From the NCBI GenBank assembly GCA_030448265.1, contig JAUJNG010000016.1:1-64000 (forward strand): a stretch of 64,000 nucleotides of DNA, given 5' to 3'. Below, one piece after another: positions 52,671 through 60,434 of the stretch. The notes below the pieces were generated by a model. The model did not search any database, had not been told where the DNA came from, and saw only the letters and a program-made list of their open reading frames with translations. The number at the start of each line of letters is the position of its first letter. Position 1 is the stretch's first letter. Both the position numbers and the translations under genes were made by a program. Source of the stretch: Abditibacterium sp. Lineage in GTDB: Bacteria > Armatimonadota > Abditibacteriia > Abditibacteriales > Abditibacteriaceae.

Positions 52671-53693
52671 ATGAGAGGAGGAATCGAAATAAAACTTTGG
52701 AAAATCGCCTTGGGCGTTTCGCTGGCTGGCGGATTGGGCGTTGCACCGGCCTTCGCACAACCTAACGAAACGCCAACGACGGTCGTCAACCCGCCCGCTC
52801 TCCCGCCCGTTCAATTGCCGCCAGCACTGCGCGCACCGCGTCCTGTTGCGCCCAAAGAGCAAATCGAGTTCGATTTACGCGAATTTTTCGCCGCGCTCAA
52901 CGCATTGAAGGACGAAGGCATTGTCCATAACGGGCGCATCGGCGCGCATATTTCGGGTGGGCGCATCGGATTTTTCGGCGCGCAGGAATGGACGCGTTAT
53001 TTCGTTGCGGAGCGTGGCAAAGTTCAATATCGCCTTGGCCAAATCGAGTTTGAAACTCTGGAAAATGACGTGGCGCGCGTCAAAATTTCCTACGCCTTGC
53101 TCACTCCAAATAACGTTCGGCGCGCGGATGGGCAGCCCGACGGGCCGGAAATCCAAAGCAAAGACCAAGTGGAAACTCTCGACTTGAAACGCGAAATCGT
53201 GCCCTGGGACGAAAGCCAAAAATGGCGCATCGTGCCGCCCAGTTTCGAGAACGTGACACCCTACCAAACGCTCTCGCTGGCGCACATCGCTTATTTCGGC
53301 TCGCAGCGCGCGGGCACACTGGCACAGTTGCGCTCTGAAATCTCGGTTTCTCGACTCAAGCAAGCCGGACTGGGCGTGTTGCAGTTCGTGCAGGATTACG
53401 ATGGGCATTTCCGCTTTGAAAATGAGTTTTGGCGCGAAGCCGTCAAACCTTACGTCGCCAGAGACGCGCTTTTTCTCATCCCTGGCACGCAAACGCCCTA
53501 CACCTTCAACGACAATCTCAGCGACAAAACCCTCAACGCCATCAACGAACCGGCTCGAACCGTGCTGTTCTACGAGGGCAGCGACCAAAAACCGGCTTTT
53601 CGCTACGGTGGTAAAGCCGCCATTTGTTTCGTCGATGGCCATGTTGGGCTGGTTACGCCCGAAGACGCCGAAACTCTGATCTGGAAGCCGTGA
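52671..53693 (+). CDS. Secreted protein with pseudopilin-type (H-X9-DG / DUF1559-like) C-terminal domain
   Basis: 340 residues from ATG 52671. A strong GGAGG (52676-52681 region) points instead to codon ATA at 52689, which would give the textbook signal peptide (M)KLWKIALGVSLAGGLGVAPAFA. A Pro-rich linker and a beta-rich domain follow (ISGGRIGFFGAQEWTRYFVA, QIEFETLENDVARVKISYAL). The C-terminal ~120 residues copy the DUF1559 layout: VSRLKQAGLGVLQFVQDYDG, FWREAVKPYV, YTFNDNLSDKTLNAI and AAICFVDGHVGLVTP. There is no pilin N-terminal helix, so a pilin-type body is exported by a normal signal peptide. It lies downstream of the GH26 remnant. Confidence 0.75.
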   Translation: MRGGIEIKLWKIALGVSLAGGLGVAPAFAQPNETPTTVVNPPALPPVQLPPALRAPRPVAPKEQIEFDLREFFAALNALKDEGIVHNGRIGAHISGGRIGFFGAQEWTRYFVAERGKVQYRLGQIEFETLENDVARVKISYALLTPNNVRRADGQPDGPEIQSKDQVETLDLKREIVPWDESQKWRIVPPSFENVTPYQTLSLAHIAYFGSQRAGTLAQLRSEISVSRLKQAGLGVLQFVQDYDGHFRFENEFWREAVKPYVARDALFLIPGTQTPYTFNDNLSDKTLNAINEPARTVLFYEGSDQKPAFRYGGKAAICFVDGHVGLVTPEDAETLIWKP

Positions 53694-53713
53694 TTTAAAC
53701 TGCATCGCTGTTC

Positions 53714-54658
53714 ATGCGAATCGCTTCCCATCACACGTTTTACTCCTGCGCCGCGCACGACGACGTTCTGGCGCAGTGGGAGCGCGTCGCGGACGAGGGC
53801 GGATGCCTCGAACTCGATCTATCGCGCGCCAACTTTTTCGACCCTTACGGCATCGTCGCCCTGGTTTTGTTTCTCAACCATCTGCCCGATCACGCGCTGC
53901 CGGTGAAGTTGAAATTGGAAGGTTTTCCGCATTTCAAAGGCGCCGCGCCGCCCGAACGCGGGCCGGTGCCCTATCTGACGCGCATGGGTTTCTGGGAAGA
54001 AGTCGGCCCCAAACTCGATTTGTGCGACGGGCCGCCGCCGGTTCGCCCGCAGTGGAGCGAAGATAAAAACGTCCTGATTGACGTGACGATTTTGCATTCG
54101 CGCGACGCGGTTCACGTCATGCTCCGCAAAAGCGGCGAGATTTTGCAAAGCCTGGGCTTTTCCCCGATTGGGCGCGGCCACGTCATGGAAGTGCTGTCGG
54201 AGTTGTCGTCCAACGTGCTCGATCACGCGCAAAGCGAGTTCGGCGGCGTGGTTTCGACCCAGACGTATCGCAGTCGCCAGAGCGGAATGCGCTATCTCGT
54301 GATGTCGATTGGCGATGCGGGCGTGGGCGTTCGCAAAAGTCTGGCGAACAACGGCAATCTGGCCGACCGTTTGGAATCCGACGCGCAGGCGCTGGGCGTC
54401 GCGGTGCAGATGGGCGCGTCGCGTTTCGCGTCGGGCGGGCGCGGCGGCGGCCTGCCGCGCGTGTTGGAAATCGCGCGCCGCTACGATGGCCGCGTCGCGT
54501 TTCGCTCAGGAACCGGCGCGCTGGCGTATCGCGGGCACGACGACCAGAAACGGCTGTTCGACACGGTTTCCAAAGTGGGGACGCAGTTGCGGATTATGCT
54601 GCCGGAGAATCGACTGGTTCAAGCGGAGGAGCGGAGGAGCAGAGGAGCAGAGGAGTAG
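53714..54658 (+). CDS. STAS-like plus HATPase (anti-sigma-type) protein
   Basis: 314 residues, cytoplasmic. The first ~105 residues resemble a STAS/anti-anti-sigma domain (CLELDLSRANFFDPYGIVAL, VLFLNHLPDH). Residues ~150-300 form a GHKL ATPase: N-box GHVMEVLSELSSNVLDHAQS, G1 box MSIGDAGVGVRKSL and G2 box GGRGGGLPRVLEIARRY. Fusing both to one chain is uncommon, as they normally act as separate partner-switch proteins. It begins 20 bp after the pseudopilin-like gene and may share its transcript. The last 11 residues (AEERRSRGAEE) are encoded by an inverted repeat arm and are shared with the convergent amidase. Confidence 0.82.
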   Translation: MRIASHHTFYSCAAHDDVLAQWERVADEGGCLELDLSRANFFDPYGIVALVLFLNHLPDHALPVKLKLEGFPHFKGAAPPERGPVPYLTRMGFWEEVGPKLDLCDGPPPVRPQWSEDKNVLIDVTILHSRDAVHVMLRKSGEILQSLGFSPIGRGHVMEVLSELSSNVLDHAQSEFGGVVSTQTYRSRQSGMRYLVMSIGDAGVGVRKSLANNGNLADRLESDAQALGVAVQMGASRFASGGRGGGLPRVLEIARRYDGRVAFRSGTGALAYRGHDDQKRLFDTVSKVGTQLRIMLPENRLVQAEERRSRGAEE

Positions 54659-54730
54659 GGAAAACGAAACAGCAAAATGGCTTCGTCGGCCCTTACTCCT
54701 CCGCTCCTCTGCTCCTCCGCTCCTCCGCTT
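54622..54730. repeat. Inverted repeat encoding the C-termini of two convergent genes
   Basis: Arms 54622-54658 (AGCGGAGGAGCGGAGGAGCA...) and 54693-54730 (complement) pair almost perfectly around a 34-bp loop. The stop of the STAS/HATPase gene (TAG 54656-54658) and the stop of the amidase gene (54693-54695, minus) each close one arm. Confidence 0.93.
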
Positions 54731-55409
54731 TCCAGACCCCGCGCCACGCCAGAACGCCCGCTTCCAGCGCCTGCGCCATTTTTTCCTGTCCCGCCGCCGA
54801 CGCGATGAACTGCGCGTCCTTTTTCTGGTTGATGAAGCACATTTCGATGAGCGCGGTCGGCACGCGCGCGAAAATCGAGCCGGTCAAAACCCCGCCCTGA
54901 CGGCCGCCGACACCTGTCGCGGCGTCGGTTTTAATCGGGTTCGATTTCAAATTGGGCCGCAAAATCGGCTTCATCGCGTTGTTCATCACCATTGCGGCAC
55001 TTCGACTCCAAATCTGCACGTTTTTGGGCGGGCCGGTGACGCCATATTTGGTGCCGGCGCGGTCGGGATAATACCAGGTGTAGCCGCTTCCGCTCCCTAC
55101 ATCGCAGTGGAGGCGAATCATGAGAGCCGCGCCCGCGCGATTGGCGATTTCGGCGCGCTGGCGGTTAGTGACGAGCTGATTGAGGCTCGATTTCGTCATC
55201 ACGGTTTGAATGCCGAGCCGCTTCAAACGCGCTTCGAGGCGCTTGGCGACCTGCCAGTTGAGCACGTTTTCGACTAAACCATTGGCCGAAGCCCCGCGCG
55301 CCGTTTCCGAAGGATGCCCAGGGTCGATGCAAATCACGAAATCGCGACCTTGCGCGAAAGAAGATCCGCTCGAAAGCACCAGAGCGGCAAGAAGAAGCCA
55401 AATTTTCAT
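54693..55409 (-). CDS. Secreted N-acetylmuramoyl-L-alanine amidase (Amidase_3)
   Basis: 238 residues from ATG 55409. Signal peptide MKIWLLLAALVLSSGSSFAQ. Cleaves the amide between muramic acid and the stem peptide, in the periplasm. Zinc ligands: His in VICIDPGHPSE, Glu in NGLVENVLNWQVA and His in MIRLHCDVGSG; the catalytic Glu is in PTALIEMCFINQ. The middle SNPIKTDAATGVGGRQGGVL is the usual substrate loop region. Length suits a catalytic domain without a binding module. The last residues (AEERRSRGAEE) come from the inverted repeat. The start codon overlaps that of rluD on the opposite strand (CATG, 55407-55410). Confidence 0.93.
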   Translation of the reverse strand: MKIWLLLAALVLSSGSSFAQGRDFVICIDPGHPSETARGASANGLVENVLNWQVAKRLEARLKRLGIQTVMTKSSLNQLVTNRQRAEIANRAGAALMIRLHCDVGSGSGYTWYYPDRAGTKYGVTGPPKNVQIWSRSAAMVMNNAMKPILRPNLKSNPIKTDAATGVGGRQGGVLTGSIFARVPTALIEMCFINQKKDAQFIASAAGQEKMAQALEAGVLAWRGVWKAEERRSRGAEE

Positions 55410-56382
55410 GGAAAACCAAGTGTTACAGCCCCAGCCGCTCTGGGTGGGCGAAAACGAAGTTGGAACGCGCCTCGACGCATTTTTGGCCGCGAAATTCGCC
55501 GTTTCTCGTTCGCGCGCCCACAAAATTCTCGAAGGCGTGACCGTGAATGGCAAAGGGGTCAAACCGTCCTACGCGCTGCGATTAGGCGACAAAATCGTTG
55601 GCGCGGTTTTGCCCCCTGAAGCCGATGCGCCCTTTCCCATCGCGTCCGAACCAACTTCGCCCCTGCCGCCGATTTTGTTCGAGGACGACGATATTTTAGT
55701 CATCAACAAACCGCGCGGCCTCACCGTTCACGCCGGCGCGGGCGATACCGGCGAAACCCTTGTCGAGCGCCTGCAAAGTCACGGGCGGGTTTTGTCGAAC
55801 GTGGGGCCGAGCGAGCGCGCCGGAATCGTGCATCGGCTGGACAAAGACACGTCGGGCGCGATGATCGTGTGCAAAACCGACGCGGCGCACTGGAAACTGG
55901 CCGCCGATTTCGAGGCGCGCCGCATCCAAAAAACCTACGAAGCGATTTGCTGCGGAATTCCGCCCGCCAAAGGCCGCATCGAAGCCGCGATAGCGCGCAG
56001 CCTCACCAACCGCAAAAAAATGACGATTTCGCCGTCAGGCCGATTTGCCGTGACGGAATACGAAGTCGTGAAAAGCTGGGCGCGCTTCGCCCAGGTCAAA
56101 ATCAACCTTTTGACGGGCCGCACCCACCAGATTCGCGCCCATTTTACCTACATTCACCATCCCATCGCGGGCGACGCGGTTTACGGCGGCTACTATCGCG
56201 CCCTCGAAAACTCGCCCAGCGAGGAGGTGCGCGCCGCGTTTGAGAATTTGCACGGCCAGGCGCTCCACGCCGCGAGAATCGAGTTCGAGCATCCAATTTC
56301 GGGCGCGAAAATGAGTTTTGAAGCGCCGCCCCCGCCCGAAATCGCGGCGATTATCGTGGCGCTTGACGCGGCGCGAGAATGA
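55408..56382 (+). CDS. rluD: RluD-type large-subunit rRNA pseudouridine synthase
   Basis: 324 residues from ATG 55408 (MENQVLQPQPLWVGENEVGT). S4 domain at ~15-75 (RLDAFLAAKFAVSRSRAHKI, GVTVNGKGVKPSYAL). Catalytic domain: DDDILVINKPRGLTVHAGAG, the active-site Asp in GIVHRLDKDTSGAMIV, and LLTGRTHQIRAHFTYIHHPI. It isomerises uridines in 23S rRNA helix 69 if a true RluD; RluC-type specificity is possible. Length is normal. It starts inside the shared CATG with the divergent amidase gene, so its promoter and ribosome-binding region lie within the amidase coding sequence. Confidence 0.92.
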   Translation: MENQVLQPQPLWVGENEVGTRLDAFLAAKFAVSRSRAHKILEGVTVNGKGVKPSYALRLGDKIVGAVLPPEADAPFPIASEPTSPLPPILFEDDDILVINKPRGLTVHAGAGDTGETLVERLQSHGRVLSNVGPSERAGIVHRLDKDTSGAMIVCKTDAAHWKLAADFEARRIQKTYEAICCGIPPAKGRIEAAIARSLTNRKKMTISPSGRFAVTEYEVVKSWARFAQVKINLLTGRTHQIRAHFTYIHHPIAGDAVYGGYYRALENSPSEEVRAAFENLHGQALHAARIEFEHPISGAKMSFEAPPPPEIAAIIVALDAARE

Positions 56383-56390
56383 GGTGGTGC

Positions 56391-56885
56391 TTACAAGTAA
56401 GCGTCGTGATTCACCGAAGCATCTTCTACATCCCCGACAACTGGATGTAGGCCCAACTCGAACATACCGTCATTTTCCAGATAGGAATTTAAAACTCTGG
56501 GAATGTGACGCGACAAATTTTCACTCGCGCTTTTGATATGTGGGAGCAATTCCGACGCTGCCAATTCCGAGTCGATTGGAAAGTGAAGGTTGTAGGAATC
56601 TGAAGCATTGAGAGCGATATGTTCGATTCTTTGCCACCAATGAGTTTTGGGGAAATCGAGGCAGGGTGTTCGCGGCGGTAAATCTCTGAATTCCACTCCA
56701 ACATTGATGTAAAAAAGCCAGGGATCTTTTTCGTCACTTGAGTTCCACGCGCTGCCCTGGAAATTAAAACGCTCAACGTAATCTCCCAGGTCGCGTGAGA
56801 AGGTGTGACGCACCTTCTTAAATCCCAATGGCTTGAGATGGTGGCGGTGAAATTCGCTGAAGAAATCTTCAACCCATCGTTTCAT
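56391..56885 (-). CDS. DUF4304-like protein
   Basis: 164 residues from ATG 56885 (MKRWVEDFFSEFHRHHLKPL); ATG 56894 is the alternative. The pattern LKPLGFKKVRHTFSRDLGDY followed by VERFNFQGSAW and WLFYINVGVEFRDLP matches DUF4304, a family found among orphan and possible immunity-type genes. The remainder is helical (HWWQRIEHIALNASDSYNLH). Base composition is AT-richer than that of rluD or speB, suggesting later arrival. It converges with rluD (9-bp gap). No toxin partner is visible. Confidence 0.72.
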   Translation of the reverse strand: MKRWVEDFFSEFHRHHLKPLGFKKVRHTFSRDLGDYVERFNFQGSAWNSSDEKDPWLFYINVGVEFRDLPPRTPCLDFPKTHWWQRIEHIALNASDSYNLHFPIDSELAASELLPHIKSASENLSRHIPRVLNSYLENDGMFELGLHPVVGDVEDASVNHDAYL

Positions 56886-56982
56886 ATCCCTCATCTTATC
56901 TCACCATTCAGGTGGGCAAAAGCGGAGGAGAAACACAGTCGCATCATGTAGAGTCAGCTGCCCTCGCTAAACTGGGCGCGCT

Positions 56983-57876
56983 ATGCTTTCCCCGCACCAT
57001 TTCTGGCCGCCGCGCAATTTCGGCGCGCTCGACGCCCAACTCGCCGCCTTTGAAACCGCGCAATTCGTGGTTTTGCCCGTCCCCTACGACTCGACGACCA
57101 CCTGGCGCGGCGGCACGCGCGAAGGGCCAATTTCCATCATCGACGCCTCAATGAACATGGAGCTTTTCGACCGCGAACTGGGACGCGAAATCGCCGAAGT
57201 CGGCATTCACACCACCGATGACATCGAACCGGTGATGAGCGGGCCGGAAATGATGGCGAATCGCATCGAAAGCGTCGTTGGCGAGGTTCTCGACGCCGGA
57301 AAAGTGCCCGTCATGCTGGGCGGCGAACATTCTTTGACTCTGGGCGCCGTGCGCGCTCTCAGTTCGAGAAGCGAGCGAATTTCGATTTTGCAAATCGACG
57401 CCCACACCGATTTGCGCGACGAATACGCTGAGACCCGTTTTGGTCACGGCTGCGTGATGCGGCGCGCTTCGGAAATCGAAAACGTCGCCAAAATCGTTCA
57501 AGTCGGCCTGCGCTCGACTTCGCAGGACGAATGGGAAAACGTGCCGCCCAACGTGGTGCAGTTCTGGGCCGAAGATATTCTGGATGACTTTTCGAGCGTC
57601 ATTCCGCGCATTTTAGAGGAATTGGAAGGCGAGGTTTATCTGACCTTCGATGTCGATGGCTGCGATCCGAGTTGGATGCCCGATACCGGCACGCCCGAAC
57701 CTGGCGGGCTGTCGTTCTACCAAGTCTGCGACCTTTTTCGCGCGGTTTGCACCCAAAAAACGGTGCGCGCCTTCGACTGCGTGGAACTCATCGGCGGGCA
57801 TCCGGCGAGCGCGTTTGCTGTCGCGCGCCTGCTTTATAAGGCGATAGGATATGTGAGCGAAAAATCGTCAAACTAA
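56983..57876 (+). CDS. speB: Agmatinase / ureohydrolase family protein
   Basis: 297 residues. Dimanganese ureohydrolase that probably splits agmatine to putrescine and urea in polyamine synthesis. Metal motifs: His in VMLGGEHSLTLGAV, the Asp/His cluster in ILQIDAHTDLRDEY and the Asp pair in YLTFDVDGCDPSWMPDTGTP. The N-terminal FVVLPVPYDSTTTWRGGTRE is typical of agmatinases, as is the PGGLSF loop. The GHGCVMRR segment contributes the substrate-side His. Arginase or guanidinobutyrase cannot be excluded. A damaged copy of its 3' end lies at 58585-58679, after the Uma2 gene. Confidence 0.92.
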   Translation: MLSPHHFWPPRNFGALDAQLAAFETAQFVVLPVPYDSTTTWRGGTREGPISIIDASMNMELFDRELGREIAEVGIHTTDDIEPVMSGPEMMANRIESVVGEVLDAGKVPVMLGGEHSLTLGAVRALSSRSERISILQIDAHTDLRDEYAETRFGHGCVMRRASEIENVAKIVQVGLRSTSQDEWENVPPNVVQFWAEDILDDFSSVIPRILEELEGEVYLTFDVDGCDPSWMPDTGTPEPGGLSFYQVCDLFRAVCTQKTVRAFDCVELIGGHPASAFAVARLLYKAIGYVSEKSSN

Positions 57877-57896
57877 AGGAAGTGGAGGCTTCAACT

Positions 57897-58508
57897 ATGT
57901 CTGCTGTTTTGACCCGCCCCGAAACCCGCACCGCGCGCGTGGATGACGACGGACGCTTTTTGTGGACGCGCGAAGCGTTTCTGGAAGCGCTCGCGCGCGG
58001 CGATTTTGGGGTTGACAACAAAATCGAACTGCTCAAAGGCGAGGTTTATTTCAAAATGACGATGCAGCTACCGCACTTTCGTGCGCTCTACAATGTGCTT
58101 CACGCGTTGCAACCCATTTTCGAGCCAAACCATTTCGTCATTATGCAAATGCCTCTGGCCCTCAACGAAGACGATTATCCCGAACCCGATCTCGCGGTTT
58201 TGGATGAAGACCCGTCGCAAGTTACCAGCCTGCCGGAAACCGCGCTTTTGGTCGTGGAAGTGTCCGACACAACGCTGCACAAAGATCGCACCGCCAAAGC
58301 CGCGATTTACGCCCAAGCGGGCATCGAAGATTACTGGATTTTGAATTTGAACGACCGCGTTCTCGAACTCTATCGCCAGCCCGCGCCGATGCAAAGTGAG
58401 CCGTTTGGATTCGGCTATCGCTCCATCACGCGCTACAGCGAAACCGATGCGGTCGCGCCTCTCTCGGCGCCGCAAAATCCGATTTCCGTCGCCGCTTTGC
58501 TGCCCTGA
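57897..58508 (+). CDS. Uma2-family (DUF820) predicted restriction-endonuclease-like protein
   Basis: 203 residues from ATG 57897, with GGAGG 8 bp upstream; the frame opens at 57882. PD-(D/E)xK fold of the Uma2 family: VDNKIELLKGEVYFKMTM gives the first acidic strand, EDDYPEPDLAVLDE the Asp, and LLVVEVSDTTLHKDR the ExS...K core, followed by KAAIYAQAGIEDYWIL and NLNDRVLELYRQP. Such genes occur in many copies in cyanobacteria and related phyla; their role is undefined. It follows speB by 20 bp in the same direction. Confidence 0.9.
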   Translation: MSAVLTRPETRTARVDDDGRFLWTREAFLEALARGDFGVDNKIELLKGEVYFKMTMQLPHFRALYNVLHALQPIFEPNHFVIMQMPLALNEDDYPEPDLAVLDEDPSQVTSLPETALLVVEVSDTTLHKDRTAKAAIYAQAGIEDYWILNLNDRVLELYRQPAPMQSEPFGFGYRSITRYSETDAVAPLSAPQNPISVAALLP

Positions 58509-58534
58509 TTTTTGGGCGTTGCGCTACCTTTATC

Positions 58535-58679
58535 ATGCTGCTTGAACTGGGCATCGGCGACGCTTACGGCAACTTGTTCGACGCGTTTCGCACCCAGAAA
58601 ACCGTGCGAAATCGACTGCGTGGCACTGATCGGCGGACATACCGTCGCGCGCTTGCTTTCTAAAGCGATGGAGTCTTAG
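58535..58679 (+). pseudogene. Composite gene remnant: short ADP-ribosylglycohydrolase-like start joined to a decayed speB 3' copy
   Basis: The open start MLLELGIGDAYGNLFDAF resembles the start of ADP-ribosylglycohydrolase-like proteins (GDAYG). From ~58585 the DNA aligns to speB 57737-57847 (CGCACCCAGAAAACCGTGCG, ATCGACTGCGTGGCACTGAT, GTCGCGCGCTTGCTTTCTAA), with gaps that break the frame. It is a partial duplication after the intact Uma2 gene. Confidence 0.65.
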
Positions 58680-58685
58680 CTAAAC

Positions 58686-58979
58686 ATGAAGATGCCACCG
58701 CCTCAGTCCATTGATGGAGCGCAAGTTATCGCTTATGTGACAGTAAATATCGAACATCGTCACACCGGAAATACAAAGCACCACCGACATGGACTACTGC
58801 CACCTTCTCCCGCGTTAGCGATTTGCCAGTATGAGAATGAAGGTTCATTCTATCTATTTGGATGCGATGAAAAGTGGAAGTGCGTGAGCGATACGTATCA
58901 CGACACACTCGAAGATGCATTTCACCAGGCAGAATGGGAATATGAAGGTATCTCATCGGCCTGGAGCTGGATGGAGTGA
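58686..58979 (+). CDS. Small orphan protein
   Basis: 97 residues (MKMPPPQSIDGAQVIAYVTV). AT-richer than its surroundings. The second half LAICQYENEGSFYLFGCDEK, then CVSDTYHDTLEDAFHQAEWE with Trp-rich end, looks like a conserved small domain found in orphan and immunity-like proteins, but I cannot name a family. It starts 6 bp after the speB-like remnant. No partner is recognised. The gap 58980-59066 after it is empty. Confidence 0.55.
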   Translation: MKMPPPQSIDGAQVIAYVTVNIEHRHTGNTKHHRHGLLPPSPALAICQYENEGSFYLFGCDEKWKCVSDTYHDTLEDAFHQAEWEYEGISSAWSWME

Positions 58980-59066
58980 GTTGACAAAACCGCCTCAGTG
59001 CCCGAATTGCAACTCCCAACGGCCCAATCTGCCCCGACTGGCGCGGCGCGGCGCTTTATAATCTCC

Positions 59067-59897
59067 TTATCCATGTGATTTTCGCCAGCCGTCGGGACTC
59101 TGGCCGGTTTCGCTTTTGAAGGCGCGATAAAAGCTCGAAACATCTTCAAACCCGCATTCGAAAGCGATTGCTAAAACGGTTCGATTCGAGTTTTGAAGCA
59201 GCAGTTTCGCGTGCTGGACGCGAAGCCGGCGCAGATGAGAAAGCCACGAGGTGCCCGCGACTTCGCGGAACAGCGCGGTGAAGCGGCGGCGCGACAAGCC
59301 GAGTTTGAGCGCGGCGGAATCGATGGTTTCGGCGCGGTAAAAGCTGCGTTCGAGTTCCTGCAAATACGAATAGAGCCGCGTTTTGGAAGAGAGAACCGAA
59401 GTTTCGGGCGCCGGAATTGGCGAGTTTTGCGCGCGCAGCAGGGAAACCAGCAGTTGCTGGGCGAGGCCGCTCATCATCGCCTCGAAACCGGCTTTTTGCA
59501 GCGTTTGTTCGAGCAGAAGTCGGCGCAGAATGTCGGGAAGTGCACTTTGGAGCGAATCGTGGCGCAGGCGGCGCGGTTTTTCGGCGAAATTCGCTAAATC
59601 GCCGCTCAGAAAATGCGGCGCGAGGTTGACGGCGTAAATCGAAAGCGGTGCCTCTTTAGAGTCCTCGACGCCATGAGCCGCGCCGATGGGAAGCAGCGCG
59701 ACATCTGCGCGTTCGAGCGTGAAATCGCGGGTTTGGCAGTGCAAAGTGCCGCGCCCGCGCAGGACGTAGAGCAGTTGGAAAAAATCGTGGCGCGCCATTT
59801 CCATCTGGAAATCGCGGGCGTGATGGCTTTCCAAAACCGAAACGCCGTGAGAAGGAACCTTCGCTTCGATGGGGCGATGAGCGGCAGTTTCGATCAT
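59067..59897 (-). CDS. AraC-family transcriptional regulator
   Basis: 276 residues. An N-terminal cupin sensor domain (~20-110: FFQLLYVLRGRGTLHCQTRD, VALLPIGAAHGVED) is followed by a helical linker and a C-terminal pair of helix-turn-helix motifs (AALKLGLSRRRFTALFREVA, TSWLSHLRRLRVQHAKLLL, VLAIAFECGFEDVSSFYRAF). This is the AraC/XylS layout for sugar-responsive activators. It is divergent from a cupin gene, and downstream of that lie an oxidoreductase and a GH88 gene, the likely targets. The ligand is unknown, perhaps a uronate. Confidence 0.93.
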   Translation of the reverse strand: MIETAAHRPIEAKVPSHGVSVLESHHARDFQMEMARHDFFQLLYVLRGRGTLHCQTRDFTLERADVALLPIGAAHGVEDSKEAPLSIYAVNLAPHFLSGDLANFAEKPRRLRHDSLQSALPDILRRLLLEQTLQKAGFEAMMSGLAQQLLVSLLRAQNSPIPAPETSVLSSKTRLYSYLQELERSFYRAETIDSAALKLGLSRRRFTALFREVAGTSWLSHLRRLRVQHAKLLLQNSNRTVLAIAFECGFEDVSSFYRAFKSETGQSPDGWRKSHG

Positions 59898-59905
59898 TGG
59901 GGTCG

Positions 59906-59967
59906 TTGGGTGGTTAGGTTGTTGGGTGGTTAATCAACAACCTAACCACCTCAGCACCCAACCACCA
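59906..59967. repeat. Inverted repeat in the AraC-cupin divergent gap
   Basis: Arms 59906-59929 (TTGGGTGGTTAGGTTGTTGG...) and 59937-59967 (AACAACCTAACCACC...) pair around a short loop. A third copy of the same motif lies at 60409-60430 and supplies the cupin tail, continuing past the IS at 61436-61450. Confidence 0.88.
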
Positions 59968-59972
59968 AAATT

Positions 59973-60431
59973 ATGATTATCGCAGATTTAAACCAAATGC
60001 AGGGCCGCACCTTTCCGGCGCGGCGACTCACGCGCAACCTGGTGGGCGGCGCCTCGCCGATTCAGGCCGAAAACTTCGCCCTGGGCGTGGTGGTTCTCGA
60101 ACCCAACGGCGGACAGGTGCCCTGGCACAATCAGGAACAGGAAGAGGTGTATTTTATCGCCGAAGGCGAGGGCGAAATCTGTCTGGGCGAAGAGCGGCAG
60201 AGCATCAAAAAGGGCCAGGCGGTTTCGATTCCAAGCGGCGTTTTTCACCAGCTCACCAACACCGGAAGCGAGCCGATGACGATGATTTATTGTTACGGCC
60301 CCGCCGGAGACGTGGCGCACTGGCGTCAGGAACTCGATGGCACGCTTCCCAAAGCGGGGATTGATGTTCCCGCTTTGCCCGACGGCGCGGCGCCGCAATG
60401 CACCGAGAAACCCAACAACCCAACCACCTAA
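59973..60431 (+). CDS. Cupin-domain protein
   Basis: 152 residues, a small single-domain cupin. Motif 1 reads VPWHNQEQEEVYFIAEGEGE and motif 2 PSGVFHQLTNTG, giving the usual His/Glu metal ligands (H in WHNQ, E in EEVYF, H in FHQL). It is likely an isomerase, a metal-dependent sugar-binding protein or a dioxygenase-like protein; function is not fixed. Divergent from the AraC gene. Its last residues (NNPTT) and stop codon come from a copy of the flanking repeat, and the TAA stop is part of the target duplication of the IS element. Confidence 0.85.
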   Translation: MIIADLNQMQGRTFPARRLTRNLVGGASPIQAENFALGVVVLEPNGGQVPWHNQEQEEVYFIAEGEGEICLGEERQSIKKGQAVSIPSGVFHQLTNTGSEPMTMIYCYGPAGDVAHWRQELDGTLPKAGIDVPALPDGAAPQCTEKPNNPTT

Positions 60432-60434
60432 CTA
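60429..60434. repeat. IS target-site duplication, left copy (TAACTA)
   Basis: TAACTA directly precedes the left IS end at 60435 and is repeated after the right end at 61436-61441. It overlaps the cupin stop codon. Confidence 0.85.

Noticed and set aside
51888-53693. A single 601-residue protein joining the GH26 end to the secreted pseudopilin-type protein
   Set aside because: The join crosses a frame break and a 190-bp palindromic repeat that merely lacks stops. The GH26 family end is in another frame with a stop at 52453.
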